Assembly: GCA_012522615.1 (NCBI GenBank)
Contig: JAAYKB010000104.1
Location: 1-11,947, forward strand
Origin: Clostridiales bacterium
GTDB taxonomy: Bacteria > Bacillota > Clostridia > Oscillospirales > Acutalibacteraceae
Direction of reading: 5' to 3'
DNA: 11,947 nucleotides
Shown: in pieces, positions 6,187 to 11,947 of the stretch
How the letters are laid out: every line of letters starts with the position of its first letter
How positions within the stretch are numbered: position 1 is the first letter of the stretch
Position numbers and translations under genes: made by a program
Notes under the pieces: generated by a model
What the model saw: the letters and a program-made list of their open reading frames with translations, nothing else
What the model was told of the DNA's origin: nothing
The model's database searches: none

Positions 6187-6229
6187 AAAAAACTCCCGCC
6201 CCCATTTTTATGGGAGGCGGGAGTTGTGA
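6187..6229 (-). terminator. Terminator shared by converging units
   Basis: AACTCCCGCCCCCA (6191-6204) pairs with TGGGAGGCGGGAGTT (6211-6225) with one bulged A. On the minus strand the hairpin ends in a run of six T (6192-6187), making a good intrinsic terminator for the ywiB-argS-methyltransferase operon 32 bases after its last stop. In the plus direction it is followed by TTGTGAATTTT, a weaker tract, so it may also end the trxA/sRNA transcript. Confidence 0.82.
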
Positions 6230-6260
6230 ATTTTAAGAACTAACACATAATAAATATCGT

Positions 6261-7472
6261 CTAAAACACAACCGCGCCGTAACGTGCGGCGATGTCCTCG
6301 AGCAAGGGCTTGTCGATTTCGCACAGGGAATCCACAATCAGCCTGCCGGGGAAACGGCGCAGGGTATCGTCAAGCAGAATTGCGCTGTCGGTATGGATTG
6401 CGAGAGGAATCCGGCTCATTCCGCCAAACTCCAGCAGTTTGTCGATATCGTCGGGGATACCGATGTGTATCAAAGCGGCGTTTGACCATTCCTCAGCCTC
6501 AATCAGCCTGTCCGCAAGATCGCTGTCACAGGTTATCGGCTCGCTGAACTCGATATCCTCGGTCAGGAAAAAGGCTTCGCTGTCTACCGCGCAGGCGTTG
6601 GAATCGATTTCGCGCGGGACGATAATCGGATGCCGGTCGAGCATACCTCTTAGCATCGCTATATGCTCGGGCGTTGTGCCGCAGCACCCCCCGACAATTA
6701 CGGCACCCGCTTCAAGCAGCGGCTTCATTTTATCCGCAAACCGTGCGGGTGACATCTCGCCGTCTTCGCCCATGGCGCTCGGCTTGGCGACAAGGGGCAC
6801 AGACGCATGGGGGAGAGCTTCGGCGATCTGTTCGGCCATTCCGGCTATTCCGACCGAGCAGTTAAGCCCGACGGCTGCAGCTCCGAGAGACTGGAGGGTA
6901 ATTACGGCGGGCAGGAAGCGCGCTCCCGAAAGGGTTTTTCCCTCCTTGTCGACAGTGAGGGTTACAATCACTGGCAGTCCGGTGTTCCTCGCGGCAATCA
7001 GGGCTGCCCGCGCTTCGGTCAGGCTGGTCATGGTTTCACACACCAGCATATCAACCCCCGCGTCCTGCAAAGCCGACGCCTGCTCCCAAAACACCTGTTC
7101 AAAGGTTGAAAAGGAGGTATCCCCCCAAGGGGCGGGTTTCAACCCTGTCGGAGCAATACAGCCTGCGGTCAGGAGCTGCCGGGATTTTTCCGATTCCGCA
7201 AGGCGGCAGGTAAGCCATGCCAGCCTGCGGTTGATCTCGTCTGCTTTTTCACCGATACCGTATCCGGAAAGCCGGATACGGTTTGCGCCGAAGGTGGGAG
7301 TATACAAAACGTCACACCCCGCGTCAATATAGCAGCGCTGTAAATCGGTGAGCTTATCGGGGTTGTCAAGTATCCACTGCTCGGGGCACACGAATTCCGG
7401 CATACCTGCCGCCTTAAGCTGGGTGCCGGTCGCGCCGTCAAGCAGCAAGGGCAGCCTCCAGGGCAGTTTCAT
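6261..7472 (-). CDS. Homocysteine S-methyltransferase-domain protein with partial pterin-domain-like tail
   Basis: Cytoplasmic methyltransferase-type protein, 403 aa. Residues 1-285 form the zinc-dependent homocysteine-binding barrel of MetH: LLLDGATGTQL (9-19), YTPTFGANRIRL (57-68), and the three zinc ligands Cys205 (GLNCSVG) and Cys263-Cys264 (GGCCGTTPEH). After a linker, residues 330-403 resemble part of the MetH pterin-binding barrel (PLAIHTDS, then PGRLIVDSL, then ARYGAVVF). The protein stops there, without the rest of that barrel or a cobalamin domain. I see no continuation of the domain beyond the stop. Full MetH is about 800-1200 aa, so this either takes methyl groups from another donor protein or works with separately encoded modules. 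ATG at 7472 is chosen because AAAGGAAGGG (7490-7481) lies 8 bases upstream; the ATG at 7493 lies before that site. It follows argS by about 30 bp. Confidence 0.85.
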   Translation of the reverse strand: MKLPWRLPLLLDGATGTQLKAAGMPEFVCPEQWILDNPDKLTDLQRCYIDAGCDVLYTPTFGANRIRLSGYGIGEKADEINRRLAWLTCRLAESEKSRQLLTAGCIAPTGLKPAPWGDTSFSTFEQVFWEQASALQDAGVDMLVCETMTSLTEARAALIAARNTGLPVIVTLTVDKEGKTLSGARFLPAVITLQSLGAAAVGLNCSVGIAGMAEQIAEALPHASVPLVAKPSAMGEDGEMSPARFADKMKPLLEAGAVIVGGCCGTTPEHIAMLRGMLDRHPIIVPREIDSNACAVDSEAFFLTEDIEFSEPITCDSDLADRLIEAEEWSNAALIHIGIPDDIDKLLEFGGMSRIPLAIHTDSAILLDDTLRRFPGRLIVDSLCEIDKPLLEDIAARYGAVVF

Positions 7473-7505
7473 TTTTAAAACCCTTCCTTTCATATAACTA
7501 TGAAG

Positions 7506-9197
7506 CTACATGGATTCGGGCGTATCAATCTTCAGCAGGGTAAGGGCGTTGTGTAATGTATGACGTGTCGCGGCGCAGAGTGCCAGCCTTGCCTGCATAA
7601 GGGGCTCGTCCTCCCCCTTTACACGGCACGAGTTATAAAACTTGTGGAATAACGCGGCAAGATCAAGACAATAGCGGGTAATCCGTGCGGGATCGCTTGT
7701 CTTGGCCGCCTCCACAAGCTCGCCGGTGTATCCTGCAAGATGGCGGATAAGCTCCTTCTCATCCGGGGTTGCCAGGGCGGCAAGCTCCTGCAGGGTGCAA
7801 TCGCGGGGGAATACTCCTTCGGCAGCGAGATTGCGGAAGATGGAACAGATACGCGCGTGGGCGTATTGTACGTAGTAAACCGGGTTTTGGGAGGACTTCT
7901 CAACCGCCAGCTCGAGATCGAAATCCATCTGGGTGTTGGCTTCGCGCTGGTTGAAAAAGAAGCGAGCCGCGTCCACGGGCACCTCGTCCAGCAGGTCGGC
8001 AAGCTGTATTGCCTTGCCCGACCGCTTGGACATACGCACAACATCCCCGCCCCTCATAAGGCGGACAAGCTGTATAAGTACGACCTTGAGCCTGCTGCCG
8101 TCCAGACCGAGGGCGTCCATCGCGCCCTTCATACGCGCGACATGCCCGTGGTGGTCGGCCCCCCACACATCAATGCAGATATCGAATCCCCGCCCGAACT
8201 TATTGCGGTGGTAGGCTATATCGGCGGCAAAATAGGTCGGGTGTCCGTTGGCGCGGATAAGAACCTCGTCCTTTTCGCCCCCGAACTCGGACGCCTTGTA
8301 CCAAAGCGCCCCCTCCTTTTCATATGTCAGACCGCGCTCGGTCAGAATACGTATGGTATCTTCAAGCTCGCCGTTTTGGTGAAGGGTGGATTCCTTAAAC
8401 CAGCAGTCGTAGGTGATGCGGTATTTTTCAAGGTCACTTTGCATCCGTTTGATATTGAGCGGAAGGGCATAGTTGACAAGCGCTGCGCGGCGATCTTCCT
8501 CGGGCGCTTCGAGGTACCTGTCGCCGAATTTTTCAGCAAAATTCGCGGCGTGCTCCCGAATATCGTCCCCGTGGTACGCGTCCTCGGGAAACTCTATCGC
8601 GTCCTCGCCCTTGAGGTGCTGGATATACCGAGCTTCGAGGGAAATGCCGAATTTTTCAATCTGGTTACCGGCGTCGTTTACATAAAATTCGCGCCAGACA
8701 TCATATCCCGCCGCCTCCAAAACGGCGGCGAGGCAGTCGCCCAGCGCCCCGCCCCGGGCGTTGCCCATATGCATGGGCCCGGTAGGGTTGGCGGAAACAA
8801 ATTCGACCATGACCTTTTGGCCTTTTCCGAAATCCGAACGCCCGTATTGAGCGCCCTGTTCGAGTATATCACTTACCACTCCGGCATAAAACGCGGGCGA
8901 AAGGGTAAAATTGAGAAAGCCCGGTCCCGCCACCTCGGCCGAGTCGAAATACGTGCCGTCCAGAACAAGATGGTTTTTTATGATTTCGGCAATCATGCGC
9001 GGAGCCAGCCGAAAAGCCTTGGCGGAAACCATGGCGGCGTTTGAGGACAGATCGCCGTGGGCGCGGTCCGACGGAATCTCTATCCCGAAATCCGGCACAG
9101 GCTGGGCGGGCAGTCCGCCTGAGGCGACCGCCTCTCCCATGGACGCTAATATTGCCTCCCTAAGCTGACTTTCCGCCAGCGCTACAATTTTTGACAT
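7506..9197 (-). CDS. argS: Arginyl-tRNA synthetase
   Basis: Class I aminoacyl-tRNA synthetase that charges tRNA-Arg with arginine, 563 aa, the usual length for clostridial ArgS. The N-terminal tRNA-binding (Add-1) domain ends with VAGPGFLNFTLS (89-100). The catalytic core has EFVSANPTGPMHMGNARGG (132-150) with the HIGH motif as HMGN (143-146), and FYVNDAGNQIEKFG (171-184). VWGADHHGH (344-352) and the KMSKS-equivalent RMSKRSG (388-394) follow. The helical anticodon-binding domain runs to the C-terminus (about 440-563) and ends in the standard DALR-type pattern. Start ATG at 9197 follows AAAGGAA by 12 bases. It is the middle gene of ywiB-argS-methyltransferase, all on the minus strand with short gaps. 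Confidence 0.97.
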   Translation of the reverse strand: MSKIVALAESQLREAILASMGEAVASGGLPAQPVPDFGIEIPSDRAHGDLSSNAAMVSAKAFRLAPRMIAEIIKNHLVLDGTYFDSAEVAGPGFLNFTLSPAFYAGVVSDILEQGAQYGRSDFGKGQKVMVEFVSANPTGPMHMGNARGGALGDCLAAVLEAAGYDVWREFYVNDAGNQIEKFGISLEARYIQHLKGEDAIEFPEDAYHGDDIREHAANFAEKFGDRYLEAPEEDRRAALVNYALPLNIKRMQSDLEKYRITYDCWFKESTLHQNGELEDTIRILTERGLTYEKEGALWYKASEFGGEKDEVLIRANGHPTYFAADIAYHRNKFGRGFDICIDVWGADHHGHVARMKGAMDALGLDGSRLKVVLIQLVRLMRGGDVVRMSKRSGKAIQLADLLDEVPVDAARFFFNQREANTQMDFDLELAVEKSSQNPVYYVQYAHARICSIFRNLAAEGVFPRDCTLQELAALATPDEKELIRHLAGYTGELVEAAKTSDPARITRYCLDLAALFHKFYNSCRVKGEDEPLMQARLALCAATRHTLHNALTLLKIDTPESM

Positions 9198-9236
9198 GGT
9201 AATAATCGTTCCTTTCTGAGGAAAAGAAAAACGCAG

Positions 9237-9707
9237 TCAGTGGAGAGCTTTTTTTAAGGGTCTTCTTTTTCTCGCGGTTGCTATCGGGTTGTCATCGGTT
9301 TTTCGGACGGTGATATGCACATCGTGTGAGGACGCCATACCCGAGTTGATATCAAGAGTATAATGAAAACGAAACTCTCCGCCGTCATCGGTCATGTCGG
9401 TGCTGAGATCGCAAGTATAAATCCCCATCATAATATTGCCGTATCCTGTGTCATAGTTGCAGACCGTTCTTCTTCCCTTTTCGAGAACCATCAGGGAATT
9501 CATGCTGCCTCGCCGCTCAAGAGTGACGGCGCTCGGGCTTATATACATGGAGGTGGTTACCCCCTCCATTCCGGTTGTTTCACTCTCCTGGTAAACGAGC
9601 TTATAGCCCTCCCCGGTTTTTTCCATGATTCCGGCGGTGTCAAGCTCCATCATGTGATCCTCGCCGTCGGCATTCTGTATGCCTTTGATTGAAATCCATA
9701 CGTCCAT
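9237..9707 (-). CDS. DUF1934 (YwiB-like) beta-barrel protein
   Basis: Small protein, 156 aa, of the DUF1934/YwiB family, predicted to fold as a lipocalin-like beta barrel in the cytoplasm. Visible features are alternating beta-type segments with VWISIKGIQ at the start, GYKLVYQESETTGMEGVTT (33-51), the conserved region around GRRTVCNYDTGYGNIMMGIYT, and a basic tail rich in Lys and Arg. No signal peptide is seen. The start ATG has GAGG 7 bases upstream. It ends 39 bp before argS on the same strand; the ywiB-argS arrangement is well known in Firmicutes and supports both calls. Molecular function is unknown for the family. Confidence 0.88.
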   Translation of the reverse strand: MDVWISIKGIQNADGEDHMMELDTAGIMEKTGEGYKLVYQESETTGMEGVTTSMYISPSAVTLERRGSMNSLMVLEKGRRTVCNYDTGYGNIMMGIYTCDLSTDMTDDGGEFRFHYTLDINSGMASSHDVHITVRKTDDNPIATARKRRPLKKALH

Positions 9708-9843
9708 ATGTTGTCCTCGTAGTATTAATTAATGTTGTTTATACATCTTGTAATTGAATCAACCGTAAATTACAGTCTAAGAATATGCGTGTCTGAAAGT
9801 CGGCATACCTGCGTGCTATGGGGTATGCATTATATTACCATAT

Positions 9844-9868
9844 AAAAGCCGGGATATCAACGGCTTTT
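9844..9868 (-). terminator. Possible terminator of the thioesterase gene
   Basis: AAAAGCCG (9844-9851) and CGGCTTTT (9861-9868) form an 8-bp stem with a 9-base loop; on the minus strand it ends in TTTT then ATAT. It lies about 75 bases past the thioesterase stop. The T-run is short, so strength is doubtful. The rest of the 9708-9945 gap holds no gene that I can support and only a weak 7-bp dyad at 9803-9828. Confidence 0.4.
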
Positions 9869-9945
9869 GATGACAGATTTCATATTATTAATCCGGTTTT
9901 TAGGGTTGCGTCACTCGCCAAAAAACGGTATAGTGGAGCTAAGGC

Positions 9946-10341
9946 TCACAAAAGGCGGGTGGCCGCTTTTTTCTGCAGGCTGTCGCGCTTTACGGTATGG
10001 CGTTCATGCGTACCCTCGCCGATTAATCCGGCGTTATCCCAGGCGGTGACCCTGAACAGAAAGCGTCTTCCGTCGGTTTCAAGGATTTCCGCTTCGGCGC
10101 GAACAACCGCGCCCTCGGGCGAGGGGCTTGAATGGGTTATGTTTACCGCCGTGCCGACGGTTGTTATCCCGTCGTCCAAAAACGGCTGGACCAGCATCAG
10201 GGCGGTGTACTCCATCAAGGCTATCATAAACGGGGTGGCAAATACATCCACCGCCCCGCTTTTGAGAGAGCTGGCAAGCAGCTCCCGCGTGACCGTCCAT
10301 TCCTGGGTTGCTTTCTTGCCGATTAAATCATGGTAATTCAT
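9946..10341 (-). CDS. Hotdog-fold acyl-CoA thioesterase, FlK-like
   Basis: Predicted cytoplasmic thioesterase of 131 aa with a single hotdog domain, related to fluoroacetyl-CoA thioesterase FlK. The FlK triad Thr42-Glu50-His76 has direct counterparts with identical spacing: Thr36 (VFATPFM), Glu44 (ALMEYT) and His70 (NITHSSPSP). The following beta sheet carries AEAEILETDGRRFLFRVTAWDNAGLIGEGTHER (83-114), also family-like. The substrate is some short acyl-CoA; fluoroacetyl-CoA is not implied, as this subfamily is widespread in clostridia. ATG at 10341 is chosen because AAAAGGA (10357-10351) is 9 bases upstream; the ATG at 10350 directly abuts that site. It diverges from the DUF1624 gene, with 52 bp between the start codons. 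Confidence 0.87.
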   Translation of the reverse strand: MNYHDLIGKKATQEWTVTRELLASSLKSGAVDVFATPFMIALMEYTALMLVQPFLDDGITTVGTAVNITHSSPSPEGAVVRAEAEILETDGRRFLFRVTAWDNAGLIGEGTHERHTVKRDSLQKKAATRLL

Positions 10342-10393
10342 AAGTTTCATTCCTTTTTGATATCGGGGAATTATTACAGGGGTTGATTTACAG

Positions 10394-11176
10394 GTGAGCG
10401 AAAATACCCGTTCTCTAGGTACCGAAAGCCGTATTCATTTTATGGATGAGCTTCGGGGATTTGCGGTTGTTCTCATGGTGGCATACCACGGCTTCTATAC
10501 GGTCGGGTATCTTTTTGACCGGTTTTGGGGCAGGTTTCTTTTCGGCTTTTTCACGCCTGCCGAGCCGTTTTTTGCGGGGCTGTTCATATTTATCTGCGGA
10601 ATCTCAAGCCGTCTTTCCCGAAGCAACATAAAACGCGGTTTGCTGCTGTTGGGAGTCGCGGTTACGGTTTCGGCTGTGCTTTGGGTATTCAGACCCGAGG
10701 ATTTAATCCTGTTCGGTATCCTCCATTTTCTCAGCGTCTCGATACTGCTGTTCGGGCTTGTCAGGCGGGGACTTGACCGCATCCCTCCCCTTACGGGGCT
10801 TATTATATGCGGTCTTTTACTGCTGATAACATGGTGGGTGCCCGATTATAAGGGTTCTCTCCTCGGCATAAAAGGGCTTGCCGCGTGGTCAATCCCAAAG
10901 GCATGGAAGCAGCCCTGGCTTTTCTGGCTCGGGTTGGGCGAGGTGCAAACCGCCGACTATTTCCCCGTTTTGCCGTGGATTTTCTGTTTTCTCGGGGGGA
11001 GCTTTGCGGGGGTCTGGGCGGCAAAGGGGAGGTTTCCGAGATGGATGTACCGCAAAAGGGTCCCTTTTTTATCAAGCGTGGGACGGCATTCGCTTTTGAT
11101 TTATATTCTGCACCAGCCGGCGATTTATGCCGTGTGTTATCTTATACTCATTATAGGCAGGGCGATAGCAGGTTGA
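10394..11176 (+). CDS. DUF1624 / heparan-alpha-glucosaminide N-acetyltransferase-like membrane protein
   Basis: Polytopic membrane acyltransferase-type protein, 260 aa, of the DUF1624/HGSNAT_cat family. The N-terminal SRIHFMDELRGFAVVLMVAYHGFY (about 12-35) has the family's D-x-x-RG and H positions. FFAGLFIFICGIS (59-71) and HFLSVSILLF (111-120) follow. The C-terminal SVGRHSLLIYILHQP (228-242) is the shared acyltransferase-superfamily ending. About seven hydrophobic helices are present. The start is GTG, with AGGGG (10378-10382) 11 bases before it; an internal ATG at 10442 would cut off the conserved N-terminus. Bacterial members probably acetylate a cell-surface sugar using cytoplasmic acetyl-CoA, but the acceptor is unknown. 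A strong terminator lies 20 bases downstream. Confidence 0.87.
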   Translation: MSENTRSLGTESRIHFMDELRGFAVVLMVAYHGFYTVGYLFDRFWGRFLFGFFTPAEPFFAGLFIFICGISSRLSRSNIKRGLLLLGVAVTVSAVLWVFRPEDLILFGILHFLSVSILLFGLVRRGLDRIPPLTGLIICGLLLLITWWVPDYKGSLLGIKGLAAWSIPKAWKQPWLFWLGLGEVQTADYFPVLPWIFCFLGGSFAGVWAAKGRFPRWMYRKRVPFLSSVGRHSLLIYILHQPAIYAVCYLILIIGRAIAG

Positions 11177-11195
11177 AATCTCGTGAATCGAGGAG

Positions 11196-11237
11196 GGAAA
11201 AGGACCGATACCGGGCGTATCAGTCCTTTTCCTTTTT
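11196..11237 (+). terminator. Intrinsic terminator of the DUF1624 gene
   Basis: GGAAAAGGAC (11196-11205) pairs perfectly with GTCCTTTTCC (11223-11232). After one C/A mismatch an inner GATAC/GTATC stem (11207-11211, 11217-11221) closes a CGGGC loop. Five T follow (11233-11237). The 3' arm and T-run lie inside the last codons of the converging DUF1836 gene. Confidence 0.9.
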
Positions 11238-11780
11238 CGATTTTTCTTTTTCGGATGCCGGTTCGGCAATCGACTTCAATATCCTCGCCGCCGCAACCCG
11301 CCGGGCGTTAGCCTCAAGCGAAAGCTGCATAGCAAGACGGCACAGGGCTTCCTTATCCTGTTCGGGCGCCTCTGTAATCCTGGCGGCAACCTCCTTCATG
11401 GCATTTCCGTGGGTGACTGCAAAGTCCTGATAGCGCTGATTGATATTTTCGTCAACCGACAGACCGTGCAGCAGGGCGGCTATTTCGGGCAGAGACAACA
11501 CCGATTTCAGCGAGCAAATCATTAAAAGCATCCCGAGATGGAGCTTGGAATACTTTTTTCGCTCGGGGCGGGGCAGAACGCCGTCCTTGACATAGTTGTT
11601 AATCATGCTCGGGGTCAAAAGCCGCTCTCCGTCCGGCGAAAACGGCTCGAGCTGGCGGTTCATAAAGGTCAGAACCTGATCCATATAAAGCTCAAGCTCG
11701 GGGAGACGATCCCATAACGCGGGAGTATATTCTTTGGCCGAGGCAATCCATTCCTTCAGTTCAGCGGACGAATTACCCAT
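11220..11780 (-). CDS. DUF1836 domain protein, MerR-like HTH regulator
   Basis: Putative DNA-binding protein, 186 aa, of the DUF1836 (YkrK-like) family. The N-terminal part holds the MerR-like helix-turn-helix: LLTPSMINNYVKDGVLPRP (54-72), then KYSKLHLGMLLMICSLKSVLSLPEIAALL (76-104). A helical region follows (about 112-175), and then a highly charged Lys/Glu tail (EKEKSKKEKD, 177-186). ATG at 11780 is chosen because AAAGGTGG (11796-11789) lies 8 bases upstream and the family homology starts soon after; the upstream in-frame ATG at 11828 lies near the predicted transcription start. A near-consensus promoter precedes it. Target genes and signal are unknown. The charged tail is encoded by the terminator of the opposing gene. 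Confidence 0.88.
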   Translation of the reverse strand: MGNSSAELKEWIASAKEYTPALWDRLPELELYMDQVLTFMNRQLEPFSPDGERLLTPSMINNYVKDGVLPRPERKKYSKLHLGMLLMICSLKSVLSLPEIAALLHGLSVDENINQRYQDFAVTHGNAMKEVAARITEAPEQDKEALCRLAMQLSLEANARRVAAARILKSIAEPASEKEKSKKEKD

Positions 11781-11816
11781 GACAGCGCCACCTTTCTGTA
11801 TACGGTTATTATTGGC

Positions 11817-11845
11817 AGTATAGCACATATTGATAACCCATTCAA
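11817..11845 (-). promoter_or_regulatory. SigA-type promoter of the DUF1836 gene
   Basis: On the minus strand TTGAAT (11845-11840), a 17-base spacer and TATACT (11822-11817). Transcription should begin near 11810, about 30 bases before the ATG at 11780. The remaining 11846-11947 shows no gene or other clear signal. Confidence 0.82.
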
Positions 11846-11947
11846 GAATAACATGCGGACATAACGGAATAATCTTTATTATATGTGGTTATATAGAAAA
11901 CAAGGTAAGAAAAATCCACAAAAACCGTTCTATCGCTTTAAAGTGCA

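Noticed and set aside
6292..7332. Long plus-strand open frame of 346 codons
   Set aside because: It lies wholly antisense to the homocysteine methyltransferase gene, is rich in Ser/Arg/Ala from reversed codons, has no ribosome binding site and resembles no family.
7740..9044. Plus-strand open frame of 434 codons
   Set aside because: It is antisense to argS, whose motifs and length are complete; long antisense frames are common in GC-rich synthetase genes. No start signal or recognisable domain.
9948..9975. Hairpin at the end of the thioesterase gene (AAAAGCGG with CCGCCTTTT) as a terminator
   Set aside because: It lies within the final codons and has only four T with a bulge; too weak to call beside the better candidate at 9844-9868.

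Overview
The window looks like chromosomal DNA from an anaerobic, probably spore-forming Clostridia, of the moderate-GC Oscillospiraceae/Ruminococcaceae kind. The evidence is a YtvI-type sporulation membrane protein, a ThiT thiamine S-component under a TPP riboswitch, the ywiB (DUF1934)-argS pair, a DUF1836 regulator, a YtrA-type GntR/ABC operon, and a thioredoxin reductase homologue of the kind clostridia run on ferredoxin. No phage, insertion sequence, CRISPR array, tRNA or rRNA was seen.

Layout. (1) 1-1980, minus strand: a three-gene operon of GntR/YtrA repressor, ABC ATPase and ABC-2 permease. Its promoter is covered by a perfect long inverted repeat, the likely self-regulating operator. 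(2) 1990-3320, minus strand: a ThiT-like thiamine transporter with an unusual C-terminal membrane extension, preceded by a TPP riboswitch and an intrinsic terminator and followed by its own terminator. (3) 3550-6050, plus strand: ytvI with a near-consensus promoter, then a flavin thioredoxin reductase-like protein whose NADPH motifs are eroded, then a thioredoxin with a CMPC active site. (4) 6050-6190, plus strand: a possible small structured RNA behind a promoter-like AT-rich stretch, ending at a hairpin shared with the converging minus-strand operon. (5) 6190-9710, minus strand: ywiB/DUF1934, argS and a homocysteine S-methyltransferase-domain protein ending in what looks like part of a pterin-binding domain. 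(6) 9840-11180: an FlK-type hotdog thioesterase (minus) divergent from a DUF1624 membrane acyltransferase (plus). (7) 11196-11850: a strong terminator for the acyltransferase that overlaps the 3' end of a converging DUF1836 regulator gene, which has a good promoter of its own.

The parts most worth a second look are the reductase-thioredoxin pair (probable pyridine-nucleotide-independent electron flow), the unassigned RNA candidate behind it, the elongated ThiT, and the partial-domain tail of the methyltransferase. Most other content is ordinary clostridial housekeeping. Family assignments rest on motif recognition by eye; no database search was possible.
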